DNA of 64,000 nt from Diadema setosum (Eukaryota; Echinodermata; Echinoidea; Diadematoida; Diadematidae), in assembly GCF_964275005.1 (NCBI RefSeq), contig NC_092697.1, positions 19,628,138 through 19,692,137 of the forward strand, written 5' to 3'. This document shows positions 22,344 through 34,852 of this stretch, piece after piece (positions within the stretch are counted from its first letter, which is position 1; each line of letters begins with the position of its first letter). Position numbers and translations under genes: made by a program. The notes below the pieces were generated by a model that saw only the letters and a program-made list of their open reading frames with translations, did not search any database and was not told the DNA's origin.

Positions 22344-23915
22344 AAGGGGATGTCTAGTAACTGATCAGTGGGAATGCTGGAGGATGATTGTTCCAATCCT
22401 TGTGGGATTCATTTAAGAGGACATTATATATCTATTGTTGTGTGAAAATTATTTGCTTCAGAATGGTCTCATATTCAAGTAATGTGCAATTTAAATACGC
22501 TCAATCGGGAGGGTACATGGACATATTTCAGCCGCGGGTGTCGCCACGTAAACTCGCTTCCGAAGTTACTACGAAGCGAAATGTGTGTGTGCGCAAGACA
22601 TTCCTGCTGCAATGTATCGCGCTATAGTATCTCGATTCCTCGCTTGAGCGCTGAGCTCAGCTGAGATGTGTACGTACTGTACATGTGAATTGCATGCATG
22701 GTATACGGTAGCGATCGCAACATCGCCGGCCGTAGTTATAGCGCCTGAGCTGCCTTTACATATAGACATACTACAAGCACCTTCTATAGTAGCCTCCTCT
22801 CATCATCGCATCGTCGATCGTCGTCACTCGTCAACTATACTCGTCAGATCAGATCAGACTAGAGTACAGCTACAGACCACAATCAGTTGACAATATATAC
22901 ATGTGTGCTTAGTTTGAAGTGCAAATTAAAAGAGACTGGAGCCAGGTACGTACGTACACACACAGCTCTCTCAGTTGTGTCATGACCGGAGCCCATAGGA
23001 GAGATTTTCATGCGCATGGCTGTTGAGCGGTTTTGTGCGTGCACCCATTCGGCCCCACTCGGTAGGTATTCGGGCGTCCATGTTGAAATTAGGGTGGACG
23101 ACTCGCACGGCTCTTGTGGCCTCACGCTTCTTTTCCGGGCTCCCATAGAAACCTGTGTTAAATGCAGCATATTCCATAAGTTAAAAAAAAATCAATCGAA
23201 TCGTAGAATTTTTTTAAATGGAAGCAGATGAAGGGAAATTTTCTCTGCTTTCAAGCAAACAACATATTTTGGGATGTTTTCTAGCTCTAAAAAGAGTTAA
23301 GAGCCTCCATACGAGACTAGTCATCCAGTCACTCTCAAAAAACGATAAAAATAGCAAATTACCTCATATATTAATAAAGATTCACTAAAAATACAAAAAC
23401 CCTGATTCATTCAACTTCTTCATAGCCTGCAGAAGCTCCTGTCCTCAAGCAATGTCAAACACTACCAAAGGTGGCAATTTTCTACTTGACTGATTTTTAA
23501 TGATTTTTTTTTTGTAAAAAAATAACATTACCTCATCTTTGTACTGCCTTCCCTGTAGGCAATGAGCGAGTTGAATTAGGAGCGTGAGGCCTTGTAGTCT
23601 AGCTGGGTGTTCGCTGTTGCGTTGCGTAGCGTCGTGTTCGGCATTCGGTACGTACGGAGGGTACGGTAACGGGAGGAGCAGCGTGTCGTACTTTTCTACT
23701 GAGCTGCAAATCGCCTGCGACGATTGAGCGTCTTTAATAGTTTCCAGGTTAGCATGCCTGTACAGTGACGGGCGATCGTTAACATTAAACTGCACATTAT
23801 TTGAATATCAGACCATTCTGAAGCAAATAATTTTCACACAACAATAGATATAGAATGTAATCCCACAAGGGTTGGAACAACCATCCCCAGCATTCCCACT
23901 GATTCCCACTGATCA
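22344..23915. mobile_element. Element with ~150-bp inverted repeats
   Basis: Left arm 22344-22500 (CTGATCAGTGGGAATGCTGG..., TTGTTGTGTGAAAATTATTT) matches the reverse complement of 23785-23915 with few differences. The right arm carries a short duplication of CAGTGGGAAT. The enclosed ~1.3 kb is comparatively CG-rich, with a CATCGTCGATCGTCGTC-type stretch near 22800, and has no convincing ORF. Target duplication not resolved. Confidence 0.6.
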
Positions 23916-23925
23916 GAAACGAAAA

Positions 23926-25880
23926 TTATAAAGACAGAAATATGCAGAGTCTATATAAGGGTGGACGGCTGTGTCAGTCATGATCTTTTTTTGTGCAACA
24001 TGCAAAGGTTTATCATGCGATGTTTTATTTTTATGTGTGACAAGACTGTTTTCCAATTTGTTGGGCTTTAGTGTGCATTTAGTGATTTTTTCTTTTACAA
24101 ATTCTGTGGAACACAAAAAAGAAAAGTGTTCTCTCATAGGTAAAGCTCGAATTTGTTTAAAGGCAACTGAATTCCATTTAGATATATATATGATTTATCA
24201 ATCTCCATTAAGGTCGTAATATGACCATAGAATGTGTTTACTGTTTTTTTGTTTTCTGTTGTGATGTTGTTTGTTTGTTTGTTTTTTCTGTGGAAAGCAA
24301 TTCTCCATAAGATCTACATATAGCATCTTTAATTGTACAGTGAAATAAAAAGAAATACTGCTTATACCTTTATTTTTCATGTATGTGTGCCTATTCAGAT
24401 CTATTATGTTGACAGGTCTACTATTTTTTTTTCATTTATCCAAATATATGTATCATTGTGATGGGAAATACATAAATGTATGGCATTATTAGTGGAACAT
24501 ACACGTAAGTGAAGTCTTCGTGAAAGCTGACAACCCCTTAATTCTTTTTTAAGTTTTGGCGCAGCAAGAAGACTATCTCTGTTGTTGTGTCACCGAAGAA
24601 TAGTGACGGAAAAAAAAGAAAATACAAAGAGAAAGAGATTATCATTTTTTTTTTAGCATAAAGAAAGAGCACTTAAATTACTTCTTCAAAAAAAGTAAGG
24701 CGAGTACGATTACTATAAATCAATGGCGGTCGAGTATAACATTATGAACATTTCATACTAATTCAAAACTTTAGAAATGCTACGTTTTCACCAAAAAAAA
24801 AAATGACCTGCACTGACATCAAGAAATGTTGTCGTCATCTCATCCAGTGATGCCGGCATCGAAAATTATATAATTCATGACTTTTGAACGAATTGACCGA
24901 CTCTTCCCAAACTTCAACGAAGTTTTGTTCTAATATTGTTGTATTCACTCAATTAACATATACTGAGTAGTTCCCAAGAAAATCAATTGGTAGGACCTCC
25001 CAAGGAGATAATGAGCTGATTTCAAAGATCTGCTTCTCTAATTCTTTTCCAGAATTGCTTATTTCAAGATTTGTTGTTGTTGTTGTTTTGGTGATGCGAG
25101 CTGAGTCCCGATTAACAATGATATTTTGGCATAACAGGTTCTGTTGTGACTCAGTTCAGTGCTAATCAGGGGCAACATTATATTTCTCGTATATCAGAAG
25201 CGTCTCAATTCTTTTACTTATGGCTTTATTATTGCCTGCTAACATGAGTACAAAAAAAAAACGGAGTTCAATCATATTCAATAAAATGCACCGATTGATT
25301 TAAATCAAAATTGTCCTCAGACGGGAATTACAGGGTTCACCAAATGATAAAGTATGTTTACTTGGCTAGACCCACGGGATGGTCCACCAAATTGCAAAGA
25401 CTACGTGTATATAACATGGACATAAAGATACATTCCTTTCTTTTTATTTATGACAATGATGAGAAGTATTCTTAAAGAGGAAATCCACCCAAAAAAAAAA
25501 TGAACTTCAAAAGAGAGAAACATTCCATAAAGAACAAAAAAAAAAGAATGACAAAAAAATTCGGATAAAAAATTAGGGAGATAATTATGACAGTTTGAAA
25601 TTTCTTCTTTTTTTTCGAAAAACATTAGCGGATTATTTTCCTGACCAGTCCTGAATATTCAAATAAGCGGGTTGATGTCATAGCCTCACAATTTCTCAAG
25701 TATGTTCTACATGAAATTTGGAAAAATTGTGATTTCATTTCATTTCAATTTATTTTCATATTTCTCACATATATCACAATAAAATATATAGATACGAAAA
25801 TTACACAAAACATATACAGTATTAGGTGAGACTTCACCGGAATGTACAAAAGTTTGATTTGGTATAAACACAAGGTCTGT
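23926..25880. other. AT-rich spacer
   Basis: No gene seen. A (GTTT)n stretch is at ~24268-24290 and (TTG)n at ~25070-25087. The stretch 25733-25750 (TTTCATTTCATTTCAATTT) resembles the microsatellite tail of a minus-strand LINE 3' end, with little LINE sequence attached. Confidence 0.45.
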
Positions 25881-26040
25881 TACACATGCGAATTGAACTG
25901 TGGTCATGATGCGAAAAAAAAAAAAATATGATGGGGCCTGCGTAAATGCATTACCTTGTACAGCCGCAGGTCCCGTGATAAATCAGATTAGGGGAAGTTT
26001 GAAATGCAGATGTTTTCAAGACCATACTATAACTGGGGGA

Positions 26041-26320
26041 ACTACGGAGCCCCTAAGGGGACATGGCAAGATTTTTTTTTCCCTAAGTCGTTCCCTCGAC
26101 TTACTAAGTCGTTCCCCCGACTTACTAAGTCGTTCCCCCGACTTACTAAGTCGTTCCCCCGACTTACTAAGTCGTTCCCACGACTTACTAAGTCGTTCCC
26201 TCGACTTACTATGTCGTTCCCTCGACTTACGTAAGTCGTTCCCACGACTTATAAGTCGTTCCCTCGAATTACTAAGTCGTTCCCACGACTTACGTAAGTC
26301 GTTCCCTCGACTTACGCATA
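26041..26320. mobile_element. Foldback MITE of AAGTCG...CGACTT modules, copy 1
   Basis: After GGAGCCCCTAAGGGGACATG and GGCAAG, about a dozen tandem modules of TAAGTCGTTCCC(C/A/T)CGACTTAC run from 26094 to 26317. Every module is self-complementary (AAGTCG with CGACTT). The same lead-in sequence occurs in reverse at 33845-33887 next to the second array. Long ORFs on both strands here (SFPRLTK, SRERLSK repeats) are artefacts of the array. Confidence 0.7.
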
Positions 26321-27160
26321 ATCTCATAGAGACACGCCCACAACAACGTCACAACTGTCTGCTGCCCTCTAGTGGTTTGTAATTCAACAAATCAAGGTCT
26401 TGAATAAGAAAAAATTCACATAAAGGTAGTATTTCCTTTCAAATTTACGGAGATTACATTATGAAGATGAAATAAGGAATAATACACACCTAAGCGTGAA
26501 AATGTCCACATGCAGGACAGGAGGCTGGAGTTCATTTTCCTGAAATTTAGCTATAAATTAGATTGGCTAGGATCATACAGCTATTGTGCCTGTCTGAATA
26601 AAAGAATCCATTCAAGTATTCTATTGATATCCCCACAATTAAAAACAAGATAGCTATTGTATGGGGGGTGGAGGAGGAGCTCCCCCAGTTTTGGGGGGCA
26701 ACATCCACAATACTATATTCTTAACGTGCAGAGGTATCAACATACAATATTTTATGATAATGTTTTCATTTCATATACATTGTACAGCACCTTACACGAA
26801 GTAAATCATCTCTAAGCATTTTACAGCTTTACGGAAGTTTGCGAATGTGTAAAGGTCATTTGAGCATAATGCCATTTACTTATTAACTTCAAAATGGAGA
26901 GAATCCTCAGGCATGCTCCATCAAAAAAGTGAAGCTTTAGGTTGAACACCTGATGGAACGTACATGTGAAATTGATTCATCAACATTGTTTGACAAACAG
27001 ATCCTCTTTATGGTGATTAGAAAGATGACACATGAATCCTTCAGCACAAAACCTTATTGATACTAGATTCAAATAAAGACAGAATAAACTGACCAGAAAG
27101 AATATAAATTATTAGTGGAAAAGCGCTGAATTGATCAGTGTTTTTTAGTAGTAGCCATGA
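26321..27160. other. Spacer, nothing recognised
   Basis: AT-rich. A G-rich stretch lies at 26660-26700. No ORF with coding character, no RNA gene seen. Confidence 0.5.
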
Positions 27161-27167
27161 TAAAAAT

Positions 27168-27260
27168 CACGGGCGTACATACACGAGCAGGATTCGATCC
27201 TACGACATCCTGATCACCGGACAGGCGTCATCTCCACTAGACCACTGAGCTTTCGCCCGA
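27168..27260 (-). ncRNA. tRNA-like sequence, probably tRNA-derived SINE or tRNA pseudogene
   Basis: On the minus strand GGGCGAAAGCTCAGTGGTCT looks like a tRNA 5' end with an A box (GCTCAGTGGTCTAGTGG). About 40 nt later a B box (GGATCGAATCC) lies in a T-arm with stem GTAGG/CCTGC. A partly paired acceptor GGGCG/CGCCC follows after extra nucleotides. The anticodon stem is imperfect (CCTG/CAGG) and the T-arm is not directly followed by the acceptor strand, so a functional tRNA is unlikely. SINE heads usually look like this. Confidence 0.5.
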
Positions 27261-27600
27261 CAGCAAGTGTTGGTTCTAAAACACTGATGAAAAAGATGCT
27301 TATTGCTAATCAATTGCAACTTTGCAATAGATTCAGGGATAAAGGTTGCAAATTTTGCAATAGATTGCAAATGTCATAATTGCGGCTGCTTATATAAATG
27401 CTGGGGGACAAATCTCAAAATTTGTTCATTTCTTGTAAAAAAAAAAGAAGAAAATATTCCGTACAAATGACATTTTAATGATATGTATGATTGTGTAAGA
27501 TACACTTTTTTTTAATACCCTCCCGCATACACAAAGTGTTTAAGGGGTATAGGACCCAATAGGAATCAGCGTGTGGTAGGTCGGACGGTCCGTTGCAAAT
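27261..27600. other. Spacer between tRNA-like element and X-box array
   Basis: AT-rich, with no gene seen. TTGCAACTTTGCAATAGATT and TTGCAAATTTTGCAATAGATTG near 27313-27368 form a short direct repeat. Confidence 0.4.
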
Positions 27601-28370
27601 CTTGCGTCGTGAACTCCTTCGACAGTTTTGAAGTAATTTCAATGAATCTGGTTACATGATGACATTGAGATGAACATAATTATGCAGACATGTTTTTTGT
27701 TTTGTCGGAGTAAGCGTTGCCATGGTAACCACAATTTTCAAAAAACCTTGTGGAGAGTTACTTCCACAGTATTTGAGCAATCTATTTCAAATTTGGTATG
27801 TATAATGATCTATAGGTGTAGTTATGTAAGACACACTTTGTGTTTGTACCCTACAAGGCGTTGCCATGGTAACGGCATGTTTTCTTGAAAAATCTTGTGG
27901 AATATTTTTTGAAAAATCTTGTGGAGTGAACTACTTCCACAATTTTGAGGCAATTGAATTTAAATATGGTGTACATGATGACATTGAGGTGTAGATATGC
28001 AAGACATTATTTTTTGTTCGTTTGTCGGAGAAAGCGTTGCCATGGTAACCACAATTTCCCCCAAACATTGTGGAGTGAACTATTTCCAGTGTTTAAGCAA
28101 TTTATTTCAAACTCAGTATGTAGGGCCTACAATGATCTATAGGTGTAGTTATTCAAGACGCTCTGTGTTTGTACCTCACGTGTTGCCACGGTTACTGCAG
28201 CAGTCAAACTCACCAGGTACTCACAATGTACTGAACACATGTATACACACACACACACACATACACAGAGAGAGAGAGAGAGAGACAGACATAGCAAGGT
28301 CATTGCAAATTTGTGCTGGACACATTTTTCAAGAGTACAGTTGAAATTCTGTTGCCATGGAAACAGTGCA
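27600..28370 (+). repeat. Tandem repeat carrying RFX X-box palindromes
   Basis: Five units contain GTTGCCATGGTAAC (27716, 27860, 28036), GTTGCCACGGTTAC (28182) or GTTGCCATGGAAAC (28351), spaced 144, 176, 146 and 169 bp. Surrounding unit sequence is also shared (CTTGTGGAGTGAACTACTTCC, ATGATCTATAGGTGTAG, GTTTGTCGGAGAAAGCG), in an alternating two-unit pattern. GTTGCCATGGTAAC matches the known RFX-factor X-box (GTTRCCATGGYAAC). Whether it binds anything is inference. Confidence 0.75.
28239..28288. repeat. (CA)n then (GA)n microsatellite
   Basis: Alternating ACACAC followed by AGAGAGAG inside the last interval of the X-box array. Confidence 0.9.
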
Positions 28371-30125
28371 TTTTGACCGTGAAATCAGGTTTAAAAATGT
28401 AGATTTAAATTCATCTGCAGTTCTTAGGAAATTCAGAAAAAAAAAAAATTTGCACATGTCGGGATGGTAACTAAGAGCTGCACAAGAAGTATTTTTAAGC
28501 AGCTGTAAGCACTAGAATACCTTTTTTTTTTTCAATTTAGATGTAAATTATGAATATGATGCATTACACGCTATACATATACACCACACCACACTAAAAT
28601 TAACCTACTGTATACGCTCAATATTCTGCAAGGTATTTATCTTCATGAATTTCCAAAGACAGCTGCTACATGTATCCATGAATTTATAAACACACAAAAA
28701 TATCAACTCTGACACTGACATGAGAAGGCATCTGCACACATATATTTGTACATTCAGTATACTGTGTACCCCACAATCATGAATTTAAGTACTTGCATAA
28801 TTGTCTCAAAGTCTTGATAAAGACTTGCTTAATATATGGCGTATACAGCATAGCAAATTAAGCTTGCTCCTCACCCCCCCCCCCACACCAACATATTAGA
28901 TGATGGGCGATTGATGACAAGACGTGATGGAGACACAAGGCACACTGCCTCTTTACAGTTTTGTCGAACATAGATACTTGTATTGTTTTCATAATGCTGA
29001 ATGCTCTTATGCAATGTACACTGTTTACCAAGAACAAGACAGTGTGCACTTTCAGAGATATGTAGGTCCCCTACATTGTACCTCTTTTCTTTAATATTGC
29101 TCTCATATTGAAAGAAATATTCATAATATGAATGATGGTAAAGAGAAATGTGCAAAAGAACAGCATACTCAGTACTACGAGTATGAAAAGGCAGTTAATG
29201 AGAATGCACACCTTGCTGAGTACAGAAGAGTCATTCATACACTCCTCATAATATGAAACACTGGTTATACCTACAAAAGGATAAGGGGTGAGTAAATCAG
29301 AGTGTTACATATTGTTATGATATTTAACATTAAACTACTAAAAAATTACTTGTTTCAATAATTCATTACTGCTGATAATCCGTATGTTTCCTACATGTTG
29401 CTCTTTACTTAGCTCCCTGTTCACTGTGTGATTGACTCCATCAAAGCTGTGAACAAAGAGTAATGATTTCATTAGTCCCTTGCTTGTGATTTTTCTATTT
29501 TTTATGTTTTTTTAAATCAATAAACAGTTTAACCCCATGAATACTTAAAAGTGAATTCAATGTTCTTTGTATCATGCTTAATTGCCAAATGGGTGACAGT
29601 CTGCTGGAAACTCTTCAGTCAACTAGCTATCCTCATGAATAGGATTACTTTACATACTCTCTTCTAAGGACATGTATGCCCATCGCTAAATGTGTCAAAG
29701 CCTCCACATTAAAATCTGTATTTTATATCAAATGTCTTCTCTGCAGATCAGCACGAATGAACACATACATATGTAGGCCCTACAGTGTATGACATGGACT
29801 TCTTCATGATAACATCATGCAATCACATCTGAATTACACCAAGTTTCTCTTCCCATTGCATAAACCCTATCTATCCCAGATCCTACCATCATTATTTACA
29901 CTGAGCTCAAAATGAACCCACATCTTTGGCTGAATACATGGGCTCATGTGTGTGTTCCACACTGTCAAACACTCATGCACGTCTTTTAAGCATGCTTGGT
30001 CAAAGATGTACTAATACAGCTGAATATCAATACAACCAGGTATAAAGTTAAAATGCTTATCTACATGTAACTTATCTGCATTTGTATACTTGTGCTGTGG
30101 TCTACTCATACAAACATGTCTTTAT
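28371..30125. other. AT-rich spacer
   Basis: No gene could be supported. Minus-strand open stretches at 28871-29155 have no recognisable domain. C tract at 28874-28883. Confidence 0.45.
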
Positions 30126-30900
30126 GGGCAATTCCGCGGTTAGTAACGTTACATTTGAACAAATTTAGATATTTGTTTTTACCACTAAATTACCATTTAT
30201 TCATTTCAAGTCAAAATTATGTCAAAAACATGTTCATCCTCCCCAGGTTTATGATACAGAAAAGAATGAACACAATCCAAGAAATATTAGAATTGCTGTA
30301 GCAACTTAAAGGGCTGGTTAGTAACGTTACGAAAAAAGGACATGACAAAAAAAATCAGTGTCTTGTAACAAAAAGTGTGCAAAAATTCAAGTTAATTCAA
30401 ATAAAGTGTTGCATTAATTTCAATTATTGCATCATGACAATTGTTCATGAAAATTTTTTTAGCAGTTCGACCGATAATTTTTTAGCTAGACCCCCAAAAG
30501 CATGGTTAGTAACGTTACGGTTAGTAACGTTACATTGGTCCGGAGTAATTCCGCAGGTCATTTCACCCTTTTGTAATTGACAAAATGTCACATGACTTCT
30601 GGAGTATTTAAATGTATTCATCTTTTACCCTTTAGCAAAACTTTAAGGAAAAAATTTCAAAGGAACCCACTGTAATTTGCATTTAAGTGAATTTCAGCAT
30701 CCCCGTCCCACATGTACATTTTAAATGATGGTTTTAGATCTCACAAAATCAATGAATACGAAAAATAAAATCTACTGAATTTGAAAGACCCTAATGATTG
30801 GTGAACATCCATGGCATTAGTTGATACCTAGATTAAAGGGTAAGATAAAGAGGCACATTTCTTTTATCCATGTCATGTCCACCTAACTGCGGAATTGCCC
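30126..30900. mobile_element. 775-bp MITE with GGGCAATTCCGC ends
   Basis: GGGCAATTCCGCGGTTAG at the left and the reverse complement GGGCAATTCCGCAGTTAG at the right differ at one position. TTAT flanks both ends (30122-30125 and 30901-30904). Inside, the module GTTAGTAACGTTAC, with palindromic core GTAACGTTAC, occurs four times (30138, 30316, 30504, 30518). No transposase. A 3-bp TTA target (Harbinger-like) with a non-templated T is an alternative reading of the ends. Confidence 0.7.
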
Positions 30901-30904
30901 TTAT

Positions 30905-33212
30905 TAAGTTTATGGTAACCAAAGTTAATGCTCATCCTTTGCAGTGTGTACCACCTCCTGACGTCAAGTTTGGCCTGTCTGCCCTCAGCTGCCATTCCCC
31001 TTGATTCACAGAAGTTATACCTATACATGATATAAGAAATATTAAAGAAATAAGAAATAGAAAATGAAAATGGCAACATTGCACTCAAAAAGTCATTTTG
31101 TGGAGATCTAAAAGGTGTTTTGTATAAAGGTATGATGGTGCCAACATCTTCATTTAAAAATGAGGGAAATTTCACATAACAATCAGTAAGATACTGATGA
31201 GTATTACATGCAACTTCATGCGCCAAAATTACACAATGTACCTGAATCATGAAGGCCTGTATTTCTGTCAGGACGTGTAGAGCAGTTTCAGTTTTCAGAG
31301 GGCTTTATGAAGAAATTTGAATGTCCAAACTCTTTTAAATAGCAAACACAATATAAGCTATTACTGTACAAAACACTCCTTTCATTATTGGTAAATTTGT
31401 GTTATGTAAATCATTGCATCATTTTTGCTTACAATTTGAATGAACTGCTGTGAAGTCTATGCCATGCTGCACATTTTCTTGTTCAGTAGAATGAAGTCAC
31501 AGATGTACAAGTATCCTCAAATGAGAAGTCATATAAGAAGTTATCCTAAAACAATACAGACAGATTCCAACAAATCAATCTGTGAGGTTCTTAACTTTTC
31601 ATTCTCTCTCTATAACTAGAAATAATTGTACAATTTACACTGTTCACTTACTGTCTCTGTGCACTAGCTGGAATTCTTATGCTGGTATGAGTCTCGGCCA
31701 TGAAGAAACATGTTTTTTTTTTCCTCTTTTCCTTCCTTTGCCTGTTGATAGAATAGATAAAATTGTCTTATCATGCATAAGTACAAAAGAGGAATGAAAA
31801 TTTGCAAGCAATCAATGTAGGAACAAAATGGACATCTGATGTTTAGAAGCAGACACTTTTTTTCTCAATATTACAATAATGTAAGAACATTCTTTGAACT
31901 TCTTTCATATCCTCCCCTCTGCAGCAAATTAACCCTCTATACAATCACATGCAGTCGTTCACCTTGCATATTCAAGTCAAATGATCACCAAAGTCAACAA
32001 TCTTTTCACATCCTTTTCTCTTTATATTCTGTTAAATTTGATTTAGTCCAAATAAATTCGACTTAGGCACGGTTGACAGTACGTCAATCCATCAGCCCCC
32101 ACTCATATTCATATGCAGACATGTATAAAAATCTATTTTTTAAATACTTTATATACATTGTACATGCTATATCCATCAGGCCCTCATGTGCCCTGCCTAT
32201 TGCAAGCACTCTCCTCTCATGTTTCTTCATCTCTTAAATCCAGGGGTAACTGTGACTTGGGGCTTGAGTAGGCGTACATACAAGTACACTATACGGTGGC
32301 ACACACCTTTTATTGAAAGTAGTAGAGTCTAGGCCTACTATGCAAACTCTGGTATCAAATTGGTAAGTGTCCATAATACCATTTGTATTAATGCATTCTA
32401 ACAAAGACTATTTGTTCTTTCCACAAACAAAAGAGCATAAAGAAGTCAGTTTGTTGTACGCATAGATATGACTCCATCAAGTAAATCACTGGAATTCCAG
32501 GCCATTGTAGCTTTCAAATACCCCTTCAACCACTTCTTTTCAACAAAAGCACTGGTAAATATTTTTGCTTGGATATCCTATAGTCAGTTTGCTGATCTTA
32601 TCGTACGCTTCTTGTCTGAAATGTCTGGTGACTATAGACCTACACATTGTATTACAAAACTTAAGGTTTTACTGGCAATGTTTGATCACTTTCAGCTACT
32701 TGCTATGGATATGGTTCAATTTCTCTTCCCTCCCCCCCCCCCAAAAAAAAAAAAAAAAAACACTGATGTACTTGGCCTTTGTTCATTGTAAGTCCTAGCT
32801 CTTTATTGATCCAGCAAGTCAACATTAAACTGGGCAGGCTTTCGTGTCGCATGGACAGTATATAACTACGAAATAACTAGCCTACAGCATGATCTGTAGG
32901 GCCTATTATAGTTTTATACATGTACAGGAGGGGAATGAAGCCAAGGGGGTGGGGTAGGCCTATGTATATGGTAGTAATTAACTAGGTACCGGTATGTACC
33001 AGGTAATCCTTTAGGCGTAGCAGTAGCACTTAATCACGGATCACCATGCACCAGCACTCTACCGATAGCTCCTGAATCCTTGCTTGAAAGTAGCGTTTTT
33101 TTTACTATGAACATTATTTTCACATCCTTTTTCATACTTCCAGAAAGTCTAGTTGATATTGATTTTTTTTTTCTTTCAAAGCTAGCCTATGCTGTACTAG
33201 ACATAGAGCCCT
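30905..33212. other. Spacer; possible minus-strand exon near 30920-31020
   Basis: On the minus strand, codons around 30940-31010 read SRGMAAEGRQAKLDVRRW and are preceded by a pyrimidine-rich stretch with AG. This could be an exon of a host gene, but no family is recognised and the donor is weak. The rest is AT-rich, with a C/A homopolymer junction at 32733-32760. Nothing else seen. Confidence 0.25.
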
Positions 33213-33384
33213 ATGGCAGCAGAAAAAAGGGAGCCTGCCAATGCAACAACTAAAATGCCACCACAAAAAGCTATGTGTGGGACTATTATCGATGAACTGT
33301 GTGCCCACAGTGTTCGCGACGGCCATAACTTTGTCAGTTATAGGAAACACAAGTTTCTCATTTTCACGAAAATTCTTCTTAGAA
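33213..33384 (+). CDS. Possible first coding exon of an unrecognised gene
   Basis: The ATG at 33213 has G at +4. It starts a frame reading MAAEKREPANATTKMPPQKA and continues ~57 codons to a strong splice donor GTAAGT at 33385-33390. The unspliced frame continues to 33461 and then stops. The N-terminal part is hydrophilic and Lys/Ala rich. The later part has VSYRKHKFL. No domain is recognised and no second exon could be linked. It may be the start of a host gene continuing beyond the repeat cluster, or chance. Confidence 0.25.
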
Positions 33385-33530
33385 GTAAGTTTAAGGAACT
33401 AGCTCTTTTTAATACAGGACAAAATGAGCAATTAATGGGATCAAAATCGACAATTTTTTAACTTACTGTTTTGAATCCCCAGCGATCGCACAGCAGACCT
33501 CAACCGCAGAAGAGACTCAACACATTGAGC

Positions 33531-33887
33531 TATGGAGCATTTTTATGCATGAATTAGTAAGTCGAGGGAACGATATACCTAAGTCGAGGGAACGACATAC
33601 GTAAGTCGAGGGAACGATTTACGTAAGTCGTGGGAACGACTTACGTAAGTCGAGGGAACGACTTACATAAGTCGAGGGAACGACTTACGTAAGTCGTGGG
33701 AATGACTTAGGCTCCGTAAGTCGTGGGAACGACTTACGTAAGTCGAGGGAACGACTTAGTAAGTCGTGGGAACGACTTAGTAAGTCGAGGGAACGACTTA
33801 GTAAGTCGTGGGAACGACTTAGTAAGTCGAGGGAACGACTTGGGAAAATATTTCTTGCCATGTCACCTTACGGGCTCCATAGGGAAT
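33531..33887. mobile_element. Foldback MITE of AAGTCG...CGACTT modules, copy 2
   Basis: TATGGAGC at the left and GCTCCATA at the right act as short terminal inverted repeats. Between them more than a dozen TAAGTCG(A/T)GGGAACGACTTA modules run to 33842, then a lead-in related to 26041-26075 in opposite orientation (CTTGCCATGTCACCTTACGG). Same family as 26041-26320. Confidence 0.7.
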
Positions 33888-34256
33888 TGATTAAAACAAA
33901 CAAAACAAAAAATTCCGATCAAATAAGTGTTACTAAATGGAATAGATAAAGGTCACATGTTGCAGCAATATTATAACCTACTACAAGTAAGGACATTGGG
34001 AGAACAACGACTGGTATTGCAGAGATTCAAGGGATGTGAAGTATAGATAATGGCGTAACAATATGGCATAAATACATAAGTAGAAGGTGAGGTAAAATAA
34101 TAATGAGATTTGTCATGAATGTAAATAATACAAACAATGGCAATAGAGCTCAGGAGTAACTTTCCAGCATGGGTCCTAAAACCATGCAGGCCGTGTGACC
34201 TTGGTAACCGACACCTGTCACGCGCGACAATTTCGATAATCGAGTGGAACAATAGG
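33888..34256. other. Spacer
   Basis: AT-rich sequence with no gene seen. Confidence 0.45.
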
Positions 34257-34852
34257 TGTGTTGCGACACGGATTGTCGCCCCTACACGGATTGTCGCCTC
34301 CTGCTCGGGGCGACAATCCGTGACGGGCGTTGGCGGCACGGATTGTCGCCCGCCCTCGAAGCACATTTTGCTGGGTAATATCGTTCTGGACATAGTCATT
34401 GAAATACTAACACATAACTAACATGGCTACATCCATGCAAACATGCCATGTAAAAAGTCATGGTGAGGTTTCAAGGAAGTGTGTATGTGCGCGCGCAAAT
34501 GACAATTTAGTGTCCGTTTGTACGTGTGTGTGTGTGTGTGTGTGTGATGGAAGAATGTGTTTATTATGTCAGCTTTTTGCGTATGTGTTTTTTAGCTGCG
34601 CGTGGGTAGGGATACCTAGTAAGCTGTTGCTGGCATAAACGTTGATATTGATTTTATCAGCAGCTTTGACTTTGATGAGTTGGTTTGGCGGATTTGTTTA
34701 TGAATTCAGAGTGGCGCTTGCTTGCGGGCGGATGCTGCTTTTCTGCGTACGGTCCATTATGTCTTATTTATCAACATTGGGAAGTCGTTTCATCAGGAAG
34801 GAATGTGGTATCGGTTCGGGTGTGTGTGTGTGTTTGTGGGGAGGGGGTTACA

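Noticed and set aside
25900..26382. ORFs of 160 and 103 aa with LLSRSPD or SRERLSK repeats
   Set aside because: Products of the AAGTCG/CGACTT module array; no promoter, domain or unique sequence.
27168..27260. Functional tRNA gene
   Set aside because: Anticodon stem mismatch and extra bases between T-arm and acceptor strand; called as a tRNA-like SINE or pseudogene instead.
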